From JALYZC01 sp963725645 (lineage in GTDB: Bacteria > Actinomycetota > Thermoleophilia > Solirubrobacterales > Solirubrobacteraceae), in NCBI GenBank assembly GCA_963725645.1, contig CAVRZD010000006.1:1240001-1304000 (forward strand): DNA of 64,000 bases, written 5' to 3'. The position numbers and the translations under genes were made by a program. The notes beneath the pieces are model-generated. The model saw only the letters and a program-made list of their open reading frames with translations. It was not told the DNA's origin and made no database searches. This document shows, in pieces, positions 25,367-33,474 of this stretch (the stretch's first letter is position 1; every line of letters begins with the position of its first letter).

Positions 25367-27598
25367 ATGAGCACGCCCGACTTGACGCAGGAGCATGCCG
25401 GCCCCGAGGCCGAGGTGCCCGAGCGCGACCTCGGCGACGTCGAGTACTACTTCAACCGCGAGCTCTCCTGGCTGGACTTCAACGACCGCGTGCTGCAGCA
25501 GGCCGAGGACCCCGACGCGCCGCTGCTCGAGCGGGTCAAGTTCGCCGCGATCTACACCTCCAACCTCGACGAGTTCTTCATGGTGCGCGTGGCCGGCCTG
25601 CAGGACCAGGTCGAGGCGGGCGTGAGCACGCGGCTGCAGGACGGGCGCACGCCGAGCGAGACGATCGACGCGATCCGCGAGCGCGTGATCGAGATGAGCG
25701 GCCGCCTCTACGAATGCCTGGCGGACGGCCTGATCCCGGCGCTGGCGGAGCACGGCATCCGCATCGTGTCCTACGACCGGGTGTCGGAGGAGGAGCGGGC
25801 GTCGCTGTCCGAGCGGTTCCGGCGCCAGATCTTCCCGGTGCTCACGCCGCTGGCGGTCGGGGTCGGCCGGCCGTTCCCCTACATCTCCAACCTGTCGCTT
25901 TCGCTGGTCGTGCGCCTGCGCGACCCGGTCACGGACATGCGCACGTTCGCGCGCGTGAAGGTGCCGAAGGAGATGCTGCCGCGGTTCGTGCCGACCACCA
26001 GCCCGTCGTCCGGACGGGCCGGGGGTGCCCCCGAGGGGTCGTTCACCTTCGTGCCGCTCGAGGACGTCATCGCCCACCACCTCGACGCGCTGTTCCCCGG
26101 CATCGAGATCATCGACCACGACGTCTTCCGGGTCACGCGCGACGCCGACTTCAACGTGTCCGACGAGGCCGACGACCTGCTCGAGGCGATCGAGGAGGAG
26201 CTGCGCCGCCGCCGCTTCGGCGAGGTCGTGCGCGTCGAGGTGGGCCGCAGCATCGACCCCTCGCTGCGCGAGGAGCTGCGCGAGGCGCTGGGCGTCGAGG
26301 AGCGCGAGGTGTTCGACAAGGACGGCCTGCTCGACCTCAACGACCTGTGGCAGATCGCGAATCTGCCGGGCCTGGACGAGCTGCGCTACGAGCCGTGGAC
26401 GCCCGTGACCCAACCGCGGCTGCAGGAGGAGGACCACGGTGAGCACATCGACGTGCTGGCCCAGATGCGCCGCGGCGACATCCTCGTCCACCACCCCTAC
26501 GACTCCTTCGCCAGCTCGGTCGAGCGATTCGTCGAGCAGGCCGTCGCCGACCCCGACGTGCTGGCGATCAAGCAAACCGTGTACCGCACCAGCGACGACT
26601 CGCCGCTGGTGCCGGCGCTGATCCGCGCCTCCGAGCGCGGTAAGCAGGCGGTCTGCATGGTGGAGCTCAAGGCGCGCTTCGACGAGCGCGCCAACATCCA
26701 GTGGGGCAAGGCGCTCGAGGAGGCGGGCGTGCACGTCGTCTACGGCCTGCCGGCGCTGAAGACCCACGCCAAGTGCGTGCTGGTCATCCGCCGCGAGGGC
26801 GACGGCGTGCGCCACTACGTCCACATCGGGACCGGCAATTACCACCCCAAGACGGCGCGGCTCTACACCGATTTCGGCCTGTTCACGACCGACGAGGCGA
26901 TCGGCGCGGACGTCGCCGACATGTTCAACTTCCTCACGGGCTACGCGCGCCCCCGCGGCTATCGCAAGGTGCTGATCGCCCCCGAACACCTGCGCGACGG
27001 CATCGTCGCCGAGATCGAGCGCACGATCGAGGCGCATACGCCCGCGCGGCCCGGGCGGATCGCGATGAAGATGAACGCGCTCGTGGACGGCGCCTGCATC
27101 CGAGCGCTGTACCGGGCGTCGCAGGCCGGCGTGCGCGTGGACCTCAACGTGCGCGGCGTCTGCTGTTTGAAGCCAGGCGTCGACGGGGTGTCCGACAACA
27201 TCCGCGTGAACTCGATCGTCGGCCGCTTCCTCGAGCACTCGCGCATCTACGCGTTCGAGCGCAATGGCGACGAGCCGGTCGTCTACATCGGCTCGGCGGA
27301 CCTCATGCCGCGCAACCTCAACACGCGCGTCGAGCTGGTGGCGTCGGTGGAGGACCCCGCGCTGCGCGACGACCTGCTCGACACGCTCGAGCGCTGCTAC
27401 GCCGACGACTCCAACGCCTGGGACCTGCAGCCGGACGGCTCGTGGCGGCGCCGGGTGCCACAGGGCCCGGAGCCCCGCAGCGTGCAGCGCGAGCTGATGG
27501 TCGGGCACAGCGCGCGCGCGGCCGAGGGGGTCGCGCAGGCCGGCGCGGCCACGACCGTGCGCGGCGCGGACGCCACCGAGGCCGACGGGCACGCGTGA
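25367..27598 (+). CDS. ppk1: Polyphosphate kinase PPK1
   Basis: 743 residues. The N-terminus is typical (YYFNRELSWLDFNDRVLQQA), followed by the head and two PLD-like catalytic domains. The autophosphorylated histidine is His467 in LKTHAKCVL (E. coli His435), the second active-site histidine is in FLEHSRIY near residue 624, and HIGTGNYHPKT is conserved. It makes polyphosphate from ATP. The ATG follows a GGAGAGG ribosome-binding site, and the stop overlaps the GTG of the next gene. The last 50 residues form an Ala/Gly-rich tail. Confidence 0.96.
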   Translation: MSTPDLTQEHAGPEAEVPERDLGDVEYYFNRELSWLDFNDRVLQQAEDPDAPLLERVKFAAIYTSNLDEFFMVRVAGLQDQVEAGVSTRLQDGRTPSETIDAIRERVIEMSGRLYECLADGLIPALAEHGIRIVSYDRVSEEERASLSERFRRQIFPVLTPLAVGVGRPFPYISNLSLSLVVRLRDPVTDMRTFARVKVPKEMLPRFVPTTSPSSGRAGGAPEGSFTFVPLEDVIAHHLDALFPGIEIIDHDVFRVTRDADFNVSDEADDLLEAIEEELRRRRFGEVVRVEVGRSIDPSLREELREALGVEEREVFDKDGLLDLNDLWQIANLPGLDELRYEPWTPVTQPRLQEEDHGEHIDVLAQMRRGDILVHHPYDSFASSVERFVEQAVADPDVLAIKQTVYRTSDDSPLVPALIRASERGKQAVCMVELKARFDERANIQWGKALEEAGVHVVYGLPALKTHAKCVLVIRREGDGVRHYVHIGTGNYHPKTARLYTDFGLFTTDEAIGADVADMFNFLTGYARPRGYRKVLIAPEHLRDGIVAEIERTIEAHTPARPGRIAMKMNALVDGACIRALYRASQAGVRVDLNVRGVCCLKPGVDGVSDNIRVNSIVGRFLEHSRIYAFERNGDEPVVYIGSADLMPRNLNTRVELVASVEDPALRDDLLDTLERCYADDSNAWDLQPDGSWRRRVPQGPEPRSVQRELMVGHSARAAEGVAQAGAATTVRGADATEADGHA

Positions 27599-28419
27599 GC
27601 GCCCCCGCGGAGGCTCGTCCGCCGCGCGAGGCGATCGCCGACGTGCGCATCCGCGTACCGACGCGGGGCAACCGCAAGCTCGAGGCGCTGCTCACCGCCG
27701 TCAACGCGGACGACCAGGTGAAGGCCTGGTGGCACACGAGCGCCGTGAACGCGACGCGGCGGCTGGGGATGTCCGACCACTCGTGGGTCCATGTCCAGAT
27801 CGTCGTCAACATCGCGCTGCGTCTGGCGCGGCTGCTGTTCCGCCGTGGCGTGGAGCCCAGCGTCGTCAGCGACCACGGGATGAGCCAGCGCGACGCCGAG
27901 GTCGTGATCGCCGCGGCCGCGTTGTTCCACTGCGTCGGCATGCAGGTCCACCGGTCCGCCCACGAGGCCTACTCGCTGTTCCTCACAGCCGACAAGCTCG
28001 GCGACCTGCTGGCCGGGATCTACGAGGAGCCCGAGCGCTCGGTCGTGGTCGCCGAGGTGCTGCACGCGATCATCGGCCACCGCCGTCGCGGCGACCCGTT
28101 CACGCTCGAGGCCGGCATCGTGCGCGTCGCCGATGCGCTCGACATGGCCCGCGGGCGCTCGCGCGTTCCCTTCGAGGCCGGCCAGCAGAACATCCACTCG
28201 CTGTCGGCGTACGCGATCGAGGAGGTCAAGATCTCCGCCGGGCGCGGTGACAAGCCGGTGCGTGTGGAGATCCTGATGTCCAACAGCGCCGGCATCTTCC
28301 AGGTCGACGAGCTGCTGGCGACGAAGCTGCGCGGCTCCGGGCTTGAGGAGCACCTCGAGGTCGTCGCCCGGATCGAGGCCGAGCACGAGGAGCGCCTGAT
28401 CCCCGTGTTCCGGATCTAG
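27595..28419 (+). CDS. HD-superfamily-like protein coupled to ppk1
   Basis: 274 residues. The layout is that of an HD phosphohydrolase: DHSWVHVQIVVNIAL, a central metal block, HAIIGHRRRGDPFTLEAG and VRVADALDMARGRSR. However, the central doublet reads LFHCVGMQVHR, so the Asp of the expected HD pair is Cys. Activity may be altered or lost. The GTG overlaps the ppk1 stop, pointing to a role in polyphosphate or nucleotide turnover. Family members with an intact HD pair are hydrolases of phosphorylated nucleotides. Confidence 0.82.
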   Translation: MSAPAEARPPREAIADVRIRVPTRGNRKLEALLTAVNADDQVKAWWHTSAVNATRRLGMSDHSWVHVQIVVNIALRLARLLFRRGVEPSVVSDHGMSQRDAEVVIAAAALFHCVGMQVHRSAHEAYSLFLTADKLGDLLAGIYEEPERSVVVAEVLHAIIGHRRRGDPFTLEAGIVRVADALDMARGRSRVPFEAGQQNIHSLSAYAIEEVKISAGRGDKPVRVEILMSNSAGIFQVDELLATKLRGSGLEEHLEVVARIEAEHEERLIPVFRI

Positions 28420-28424
28420 TCCCG

Positions 28425-29210
28425 GTGGTCCTGCGCGAGGACGGCGACGGCGTCATCGCCATCGGCCAGCCCGCCCACGCGTGGATGTCGGGCCAGCTCG
28501 CGCGCGCGTGGGGCAACGAGCGCTTCGGCTCGTTCGCGCCGCGCGAGGAGGTGTGTCTCGCTGCCGAGCAGCACGACGTCGGGATGGCGGCGTGGGACGC
28601 GGCGCCGGAGCTCAACCGCGAGACGGGGTGGCCGCAGAGCTTCCTGGAGATGCCCGTGCATCGCCATCTCGAGCTGCGGTCGCGAGCGCCGGTGCTCGCA
28701 CGCTCGCAGTCGCGGTATGCCGCGTTGCTCGTGTCGCTGCACGGAACGACGCTGTACGGCATGCGCGACGTCGAGCGCGAGCCGCCCGACGTCGCCGCGG
28801 CGATCCGTGACTACCGCGCCGCCCAGGCCACGCTCCAGGAAGAGCTGCGGGCCGCGTTACCCGCCGACCCGCGCTACGCCGAGCACGCCACTCCGGCGGC
28901 GATCGACCGCAACCGGAGACTCGTGTTCGCCTGGGACGGGATCTCCCTCGCGCTCTGCACGGGCCGCTTCCCATGGACGTCGCGCGCCGTGCCGGCGGTG
29001 GGGGAGGGCTCCGTCGACGTCACCGTCACCGGCACCGGCGACGGCACTGCGGCCGTCGTCGAGCCGTGGCCATTCGCGTCCGCGCGGCTGGCGGTGCACT
29101 GCGACGGCCGCCGGCTGGATAGCCGCTTCGTGGACGAGGGGGAGATGCGCCGTGCGCTGGACCGCGCGCCCTGGCGCACGCTGGAGTTCGAGCTCGCGCC
29201 GGCCGGCTAG
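28425..29210 (+). CDS. DUF3891 family protein
   Basis: 261 residues. The pattern MVLREDGDGVIAIGQPAHAW, EVCLAAEQHDVGMAAWDAAP and SRYAALLVSLHGTTLYG fits DUF3891 proteins, which carry HD-like His/Asp residues (AEQHDVGM) but have no assigned function. It starts 5 bases after the HD-like gene, so it is likely the last gene of the polyphosphate operon. Its stop codon overlaps the stop of the convergent substrate-binding gene. Confidence 0.82.
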   Translation: MVLREDGDGVIAIGQPAHAWMSGQLARAWGNERFGSFAPREEVCLAAEQHDVGMAAWDAAPELNRETGWPQSFLEMPVHRHLELRSRAPVLARSQSRYAALLVSLHGTTLYGMRDVEREPPDVAAAIRDYRAAQATLQEELRAALPADPRYAEHATPAAIDRNRRLVFAWDGISLALCTGRFPWTSRAVPAVGEGSVDVTVTGTGDGTAAVVEPWPFASARLAVHCDGRRLDSRFVDEGEMRRALDRAPWRTLEFELAPAG

Positions 29211-30196
29211 GTCGGCGCGCGCGGCACGAGGCTACCGTCGAACGCCCGGTCCACGTCCGGCGGGGTCTTGACGATCCCGAAGCGCGCCTCCCAGGCGGCC
29301 CAGGCGCGCAGCGTCGTCGGGTCGAGCTGCCCCCAGCGGCGGTTGGGCGGGAGGAGGATGGGCGTCGTCGCGGACAGCTCGCTCTCGACGAGCGGCGGGT
29401 CGAGGCCGGGCTGGGCGCGCACGATGTCGAGCGCGCTGCGGATCGAGTTCCGGTCGGCGAACACGTAGCCGCGAGCGAGCGCGCGCAGGACCCGGCGGAT
29501 CGTGTCGTGCCGGTGCCGCAGCGTCGGGCGCGTCACCGACAGCACGAGCTCCGGATAGCCGGGAGCGCCGTACTCGTCGACCTTGAAGGGATGGAAGCCG
29601 CGGCCCACGCGGGCGAGCGCCACGCCCTCGATGTTCCAGAACGCCGTGGCGGCCGCGACGCGGCGGGCCAGCAGGCTCGCCACGGCGTTGAAGCCGATCG
29701 TCACCGTCCGCACCCGCGCGGGATCCCCGCCCGCGCCCTTGACCGTCGAACGCAGGACGGCGTCGTCGCTCGGCACGCCGGTCACCCCGACCCGCCGCCC
29801 CGCCAGCGCGCGCGGCGAGCGCACGCCGTGCTGCGCGATCACCGACGCGAGCGGGCGCTGCACCAGCGCCGCCACGCCGACGACGTCGGCCCCGTGCTCG
29901 CGCGCCAGGGCCAGGTCGTGGATGTCGAGCACGGCGAGGTCGGCGCGGCCGGCGGCGAGGAGCTTGAGCGCCTCGGCCGAGTCGGCCGGCGTGCGGACGT
30001 TCAGCCGCACGCCCTCGCGGCGGTCGTACCGGCGCGCGACCGCGCTGAAGATTCCGGCGTGGTTGGCGTTCGGGGTGAAGTCGAGCAGCAACGTGACCTG
30101 ACGGGTGCCGCCCGCCGTCCCGCTCCCGCCGCAACCGGCGCCGAGGCCCAGCGCGAGGGCGAGCGCCGCGAGCGCCGCCCCGGCGCGCGCTACCAG
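29207..30196 (-). CDS. NMT1/THI5-like ABC substrate-binding lipoprotein
   Basis: 329 residues from a CTG at 30196. A lipoprotein signal (ALALALGLGAGCGG) precedes the NMT1 pattern VTLLLDFTPNANHAGIF, with GRADLAVLDIHDLALAREHG and AFWNIEGVAL. Such proteins bind pyrimidines, riboflavin precursors or aliphatic sulfonates. No ATG, GTG or TTG lies in frame between an unrelated upstream stretch and the signal peptide. The CTG preceded by GAAGGG is the best start, and it overlaps the stop of the acyl-CoA reductase gene. No permease or ATPase gene is adjacent. Confidence 0.8.
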   Translation of the reverse strand: MVARAGAALAALALALGLGAGCGGSGTAGGTRQVTLLLDFTPNANHAGIFSAVARRYDRREGVRLNVRTPADSAEALKLLAAGRADLAVLDIHDLALAREHGADVVGVAALVQRPLASVIAQHGVRSPRALAGRRVGVTGVPSDDAVLRSTVKGAGGDPARVRTVTIGFNAVASLLARRVAAATAFWNIEGVALARVGRGFHPFKVDEYGAPGYPELVLSVTRPTLRHRHDTIRRVLRALARGYVFADRNSIRSALDIVRAQPGLDPPLVESELSATTPILLPPNRRWGQLDPTTLRAWAAWEARFGIVKTPPDVDRAFDGSLVPRAPT

Positions 30197-32169
30197 TGCA
30201 CGCCCTTCATGAGGTTGGCCATCGCGATCTGCTCCATCGAGGCCTTCTCGTCCGGGTCCTTCTTGCCCTTGGCGGCGGCCGAGTCGGGGAACACGCGGTA
30301 GGCCATGTGCAGGATCTGGTCGACCGCCTTGGGCTGCAGTGCGTAGGCCACCTCGCCGAAGGTCCCAAGGCGGGTGTTGATCTGCTTGGGCTTCGCGCGG
30401 ATCGCCTCGCACACCAGGTCCGCCGCCTCGTCGGGGGTGATCGTGGGGAAGGCGTCGTAGATCTTCGTCGGCGCGATCATCGGCGTGCGCACCAGCGGCA
30501 TGTGGATGGTCGTGAACGTGATGCCGTCGCCGACCACCTCGGAAGCGGCGCACTTCGTCCAGGCGTCGAGCGCAGACTTCGACGCGACGTAGGCCGCGAA
30601 GCGCGGCGGGCTGGTCTGGACGCCGATCGACGACACGTTGACGACGTGCGCGCCGCCCTGCTCGATGAAATGAGGCAGGAACGCCATCACGAGCTTGATG
30701 GTGCCGAAGTAATTGAGTTGCATCGTGCGCTCGAAGTCGTGGAACCGGTCGAGCGACAGCGCCACCGAGCGGCGGATCGAGCGGCCGGCGTTGTTGACCA
30801 GGATGTCCACGCGCGGGTGGTCGGCAAGCACCTCCTCGACCAGGCCGTCGATCGAGTCGAGGTCGGACAGGTCGGCCGAATACGTGTAGGCGGTGCCGCC
30901 CCGGTCCTCGATCTCCTTCTTGGTCTCCTCGAGCTTGTCCGCGCTGCGCGCCACCAGCAGCGGGATTCCGCCCGCCGCCGCGATCTTCTCCGCCGCCGCC
31001 TTGCCGATGCCGCTCGAGGCGCCCGTGATGAGCGCGACCTTGCCGTTGACGGCGCCCTCGAACGAGCGGTCCTTGAACAGGTCGGGGTCGAGGTGGCGCT
31101 CCCAGTAGTCCCACAGCTTCACCGCGTAGGTGCCCAGCTCGGGGACCTCGATCCCGGAGCCCTTCAGCGCGCGCTCGGTGTCGCGGGTGTCGAACTGGGC
31201 GGTGAATCCGACGTGCTCGAGCACCTCGTCCGGGATGCCGAAGTCGGCCAGGACGGTCTTGCGCACCTCGCGCAGCTGCGGCAGCTTCATCAGCATTCCC
31301 ATCACGCCGGTGGGGAGCGCGTCGATCAGGCGCTTGTCGATCCGCATGACCATCTGCGGCGCGTGCGCGGCCTTGGCGAACTCATTGAGCACCTCGCCAG
31401 AGCGCTGCGACCTCGGGCTGGTGAGGTGGAAGGCCTGGCCGTCGAGGTCGGGCTCGTGCGCGATGTGGTCCATCGCGGCGGCCACGTAGTCCACCGGCAC
31501 GATGTTCGTGTACCCGAGCTCGGGGCCGAGCAGCGGGAACCACTCCGGCAGGAAGTGGCGCAGGCGCTGGATCGCCTTGAAGAAGTAGTAGGGCCCGTCG
31601 ATCTTGTCCATCTCGCCGGTCCGGGAGTTGCCGACGACGATGGCGGGGCGGTAGACGCGCCACGGGCCCCGGACCTCGTCGCGGGCGATCTTCTCGGACT
31701 CGAACTTCGTGCGGTGGTAGGCCGACGGCAGCTTCTGGCCCTCGTCGAACATGTCCTCGCGGTACAGGCCCTTGTACAGGCCGGCCGCGGCGACCGAGGA
31801 CGTGTGGTGGAAGATCCCCGCGTCGATCGCGTTGGCGAGCTCGACCGCGTGGCGGGTGCCCGCGACGTTGTGCTTCTCGTTCTGCTCGTCGTCGGCCGTC
31901 ATGTCGTACATCGCCGCGAGGTGGAAGAAGTGGTCCACCTTCCCCTTCAGCTCGGCGATCCGGTCGTCGGCGAGCCCGAGGTTGGGCTCCTGCAGGTCGC
32001 CCACGACCTTGGTCACCGTCTCGTGGGCGTCCAGGCGCCCGATCAGCTCGTCCATGCGCTCCTGCGAGCCCTCGCGCACGAGCACGTAGATGTGCCCGTC
32101 GCGCTCGAGCAGGCGCTCGACCAGATAGCGGCCGATGAACCCGGTGGCCCCGGTGACGAAGTAGGTCAT
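30190..32169 (-). CDS. Alcohol-forming fatty acyl-CoA reductase (two SDR domains)
   Basis: 659 residues. Residues 1-370 are an extended SDR (TGATGFIGRYLVERLLERDG, active-site YHRTK); residues about 371-610 are a classical SDR (ITGASSGIGKAAAEKI, NNAGRSIRR, YVASKSALDAW). Length, domain order and the C-terminal segment ending LMKGVHW match the 661-residue Marinobacter FAR and mycobacterial AcrA1, which reduce fatty acyl-CoA through the aldehyde to the fatty alcohol with NADPH. It probably supplies fatty alcohol for wax esters or lipids. The substrate-binding gene overlaps its end. Confidence 0.93.
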   Translation of the reverse strand: MTYFVTGATGFIGRYLVERLLERDGHIYVLVREGSQERMDELIGRLDAHETVTKVVGDLQEPNLGLADDRIAELKGKVDHFFHLAAMYDMTADDEQNEKHNVAGTRHAVELANAIDAGIFHHTSSVAAAGLYKGLYREDMFDEGQKLPSAYHRTKFESEKIARDEVRGPWRVYRPAIVVGNSRTGEMDKIDGPYYFFKAIQRLRHFLPEWFPLLGPELGYTNIVPVDYVAAAMDHIAHEPDLDGQAFHLTSPRSQRSGEVLNEFAKAAHAPQMVMRIDKRLIDALPTGVMGMLMKLPQLREVRKTVLADFGIPDEVLEHVGFTAQFDTRDTERALKGSGIEVPELGTYAVKLWDYWERHLDPDLFKDRSFEGAVNGKVALITGASSGIGKAAAEKIAAAGGIPLLVARSADKLEETKKEIEDRGGTAYTYSADLSDLDSIDGLVEEVLADHPRVDILVNNAGRSIRRSVALSLDRFHDFERTMQLNYFGTIKLVMAFLPHFIEQGGAHVVNVSSIGVQTSPPRFAAYVASKSALDAWTKCAASEVVGDGITFTTIHMPLVRTPMIAPTKIYDAFPTITPDEAADLVCEAIRAKPKQINTRLGTFGEVAYALQPKAVDQILHMAYRVFPDSAAAKGKKDPDEKASMEQIAMANLMKGVHW

Positions 32170-32215
32170 CGCTGTCTCCCTCTCACAGGCACGTGGAGGG
32201 CAAGCCTATACGCCG

Positions 32216-32983
32216 CTATACGCCGGCGCCCGCGCCGCCCCGGCCCTCGCCGGCGGCGAAACGCCCGGCCCCCTCGACCGCGGTCCCGAAGGTCTCCATG
32301 CCGGCCCTCGCCTCGACGGCGAGGCCGGCGTCGAGCGGCAGACCGAGGCCCTCGATCGCCGCGCGACGGTCCGCCAGCATCGTGATCTGCGGGAAGGCGG
32401 CGAGCGCCTCGGCGTACTCGAGCGCGCGCTCGAGGTGGCGGCCCGCAGCGACCACCTCGGTCAGCAGGCCCATTCTCAGCGCCTCGTCGCTGTGGACCAT
32501 GCGGCCCGACAGGATGAGGTCCAGCGCGCGCCCGAGCCCGACGATCCGCGGCAGGCGCTGGGTTCCTCCATCGATCAGCGGCACGCCCCAGCGGCGCTCG
32601 GGGAAGCCGAGCGTCGCGCCCTCGGCGGCGATGCGCAGGTCGCACCACAGCGCGAGCTCGAAGCCCCCCGCGAGGCACCAGCCGGAGATCGCGGCGATCG
32701 TCGGCTTCGGTGGCGTCAGACGGGTGAAGCCGAGCGGGCCCTCGGGCGCGCCGAGGCGTGGCCCGAAGGTGTCGATCGCCTTGAGGTCGGCGCCGGCGCA
32801 GAAGGCGACGTCCCCGGCGCCGGTGAGGACGAGGACGCGGGCGTCGTCGTCGGCCACGAACCGCCGGTAGCCGTCGCGCAGGTGCTCGGCCGTGGGGCCG
32901 TCGACGGCGTTGCGGCGCTCCTGGCGGTCGATCGTGAGGACGGCGGCGGCGCCGATGCGCTCGTAGCGGACGGGCTCGCTCAT
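32216..32983 (-). CDS. Enoyl-CoA hydratase/isomerase family protein
   Basis: 255 residues. Crotonase fold: AFCAGADLK forms one side of the oxyanion hole and GWCLAGGFELAL the other; the later Glu/Asp block is PERRWGVPLIDGG. The family includes hydratases and isomerases of beta-oxidation, and the exact reaction is not evident. It lies 46 bases upstream of the fatty acyl-CoA reductase, on the same strand, consistent with shared lipid metabolism. The ATG at 32983 was chosen because GGGAGG lies 10 bases before it. Confidence 0.92.
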   Translation of the reverse strand: MSEPVRYERIGAAAVLTIDRQERRNAVDGPTAEHLRDGYRRFVADDDARVLVLTGAGDVAFCAGADLKAIDTFGPRLGAPEGPLGFTRLTPPKPTIAAISGWCLAGGFELALWCDLRIAAEGATLGFPERRWGVPLIDGGTQRLPRIVGLGRALDLILSGRMVHSDEALRMGLLTEVVAAGRHLERALEYAEALAAFPQITMLADRRAAIEGLGLPLDAGLAVEARAGMETFGTAVEGAGRFAAGEGRGGAGAGV

Positions 32984-33135
32984 CGGCGGGGATCCTCCCA
33001 CAACGGCCCGTGCGGCCCCAGACGCAGCGCGACCCCGGAGTGTGGGCCGGGGTCACGCAACGAGGAGGGATCTCGTGTGCGTGCGAAGCCTGCCATCGGC
33101 GCCGCCGAGAGGTGTGAAGAAGTCGAAAAGGGCTG

Positions 33136-33441
33136 CTACCAGCCGCCGGCCCACTCGGCCCGTGTGCGGCGGGCCTTGTCGGCGGACTTGCGCGCGGCCT
33201 TGCGCTTGTCGAGCTTCCACTGCAGCGCGCTCAGGAGCCCGATCAGCAGCGGGAACGCGGCGATCAGGATGAACGCCGTGTTCGTGATGACCTTGTCGTC
33301 GGTCTCGCCGTACGTGCCCTGCCCGCCGGTCGGGTCGCTGTTGCCGCCGGGCGGGCTCACCGTCACCGCCAGCGCGGGCGGCGCCACCAGGGCGAGCCAC
33401 AGGAGCGTGGCGGGAAGGGCGAGGAGCAGACGGCGCATCAT
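33136..33441 (-). CDS. Small membrane protein with signal peptide, unknown function
   Basis: 101 residues. A cleavable signal (RRLLLALPATLLWLALVAPPALA) is followed by a Gly/Pro/Thr-rich 25-residue extracellular stretch, one membrane helix (TNTAFILIAAFPLLIGLLSAL) and a Lys/Arg-rich cytoplasmic tail. No family recognised. It stands alone between the hydratase and the lipase-like gene. TAGGCT at about 10 bases before the start could be a -10 box. Confidence 0.7.
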   Translation of the reverse strand: MMRRLLLALPATLLWLALVAPPALAVTVSPPGGNSDPTGGQGTYGETDDKVITNTAFILIAAFPLLIGLLSALQWKLDKRKAARKSADKARRTRAEWAGGW

Positions 33442-33474
33442 CGCGCGGGCAAGCCTACCGAAGGAATCGACCGA

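Noticed and set aside
25310..27592. A 760-codon minus-strand frame opposite ppk1
   Set aside because: It mirrors the GC-rich third positions of ppk1; the composition is shadow-like and there is no recognisable domain.
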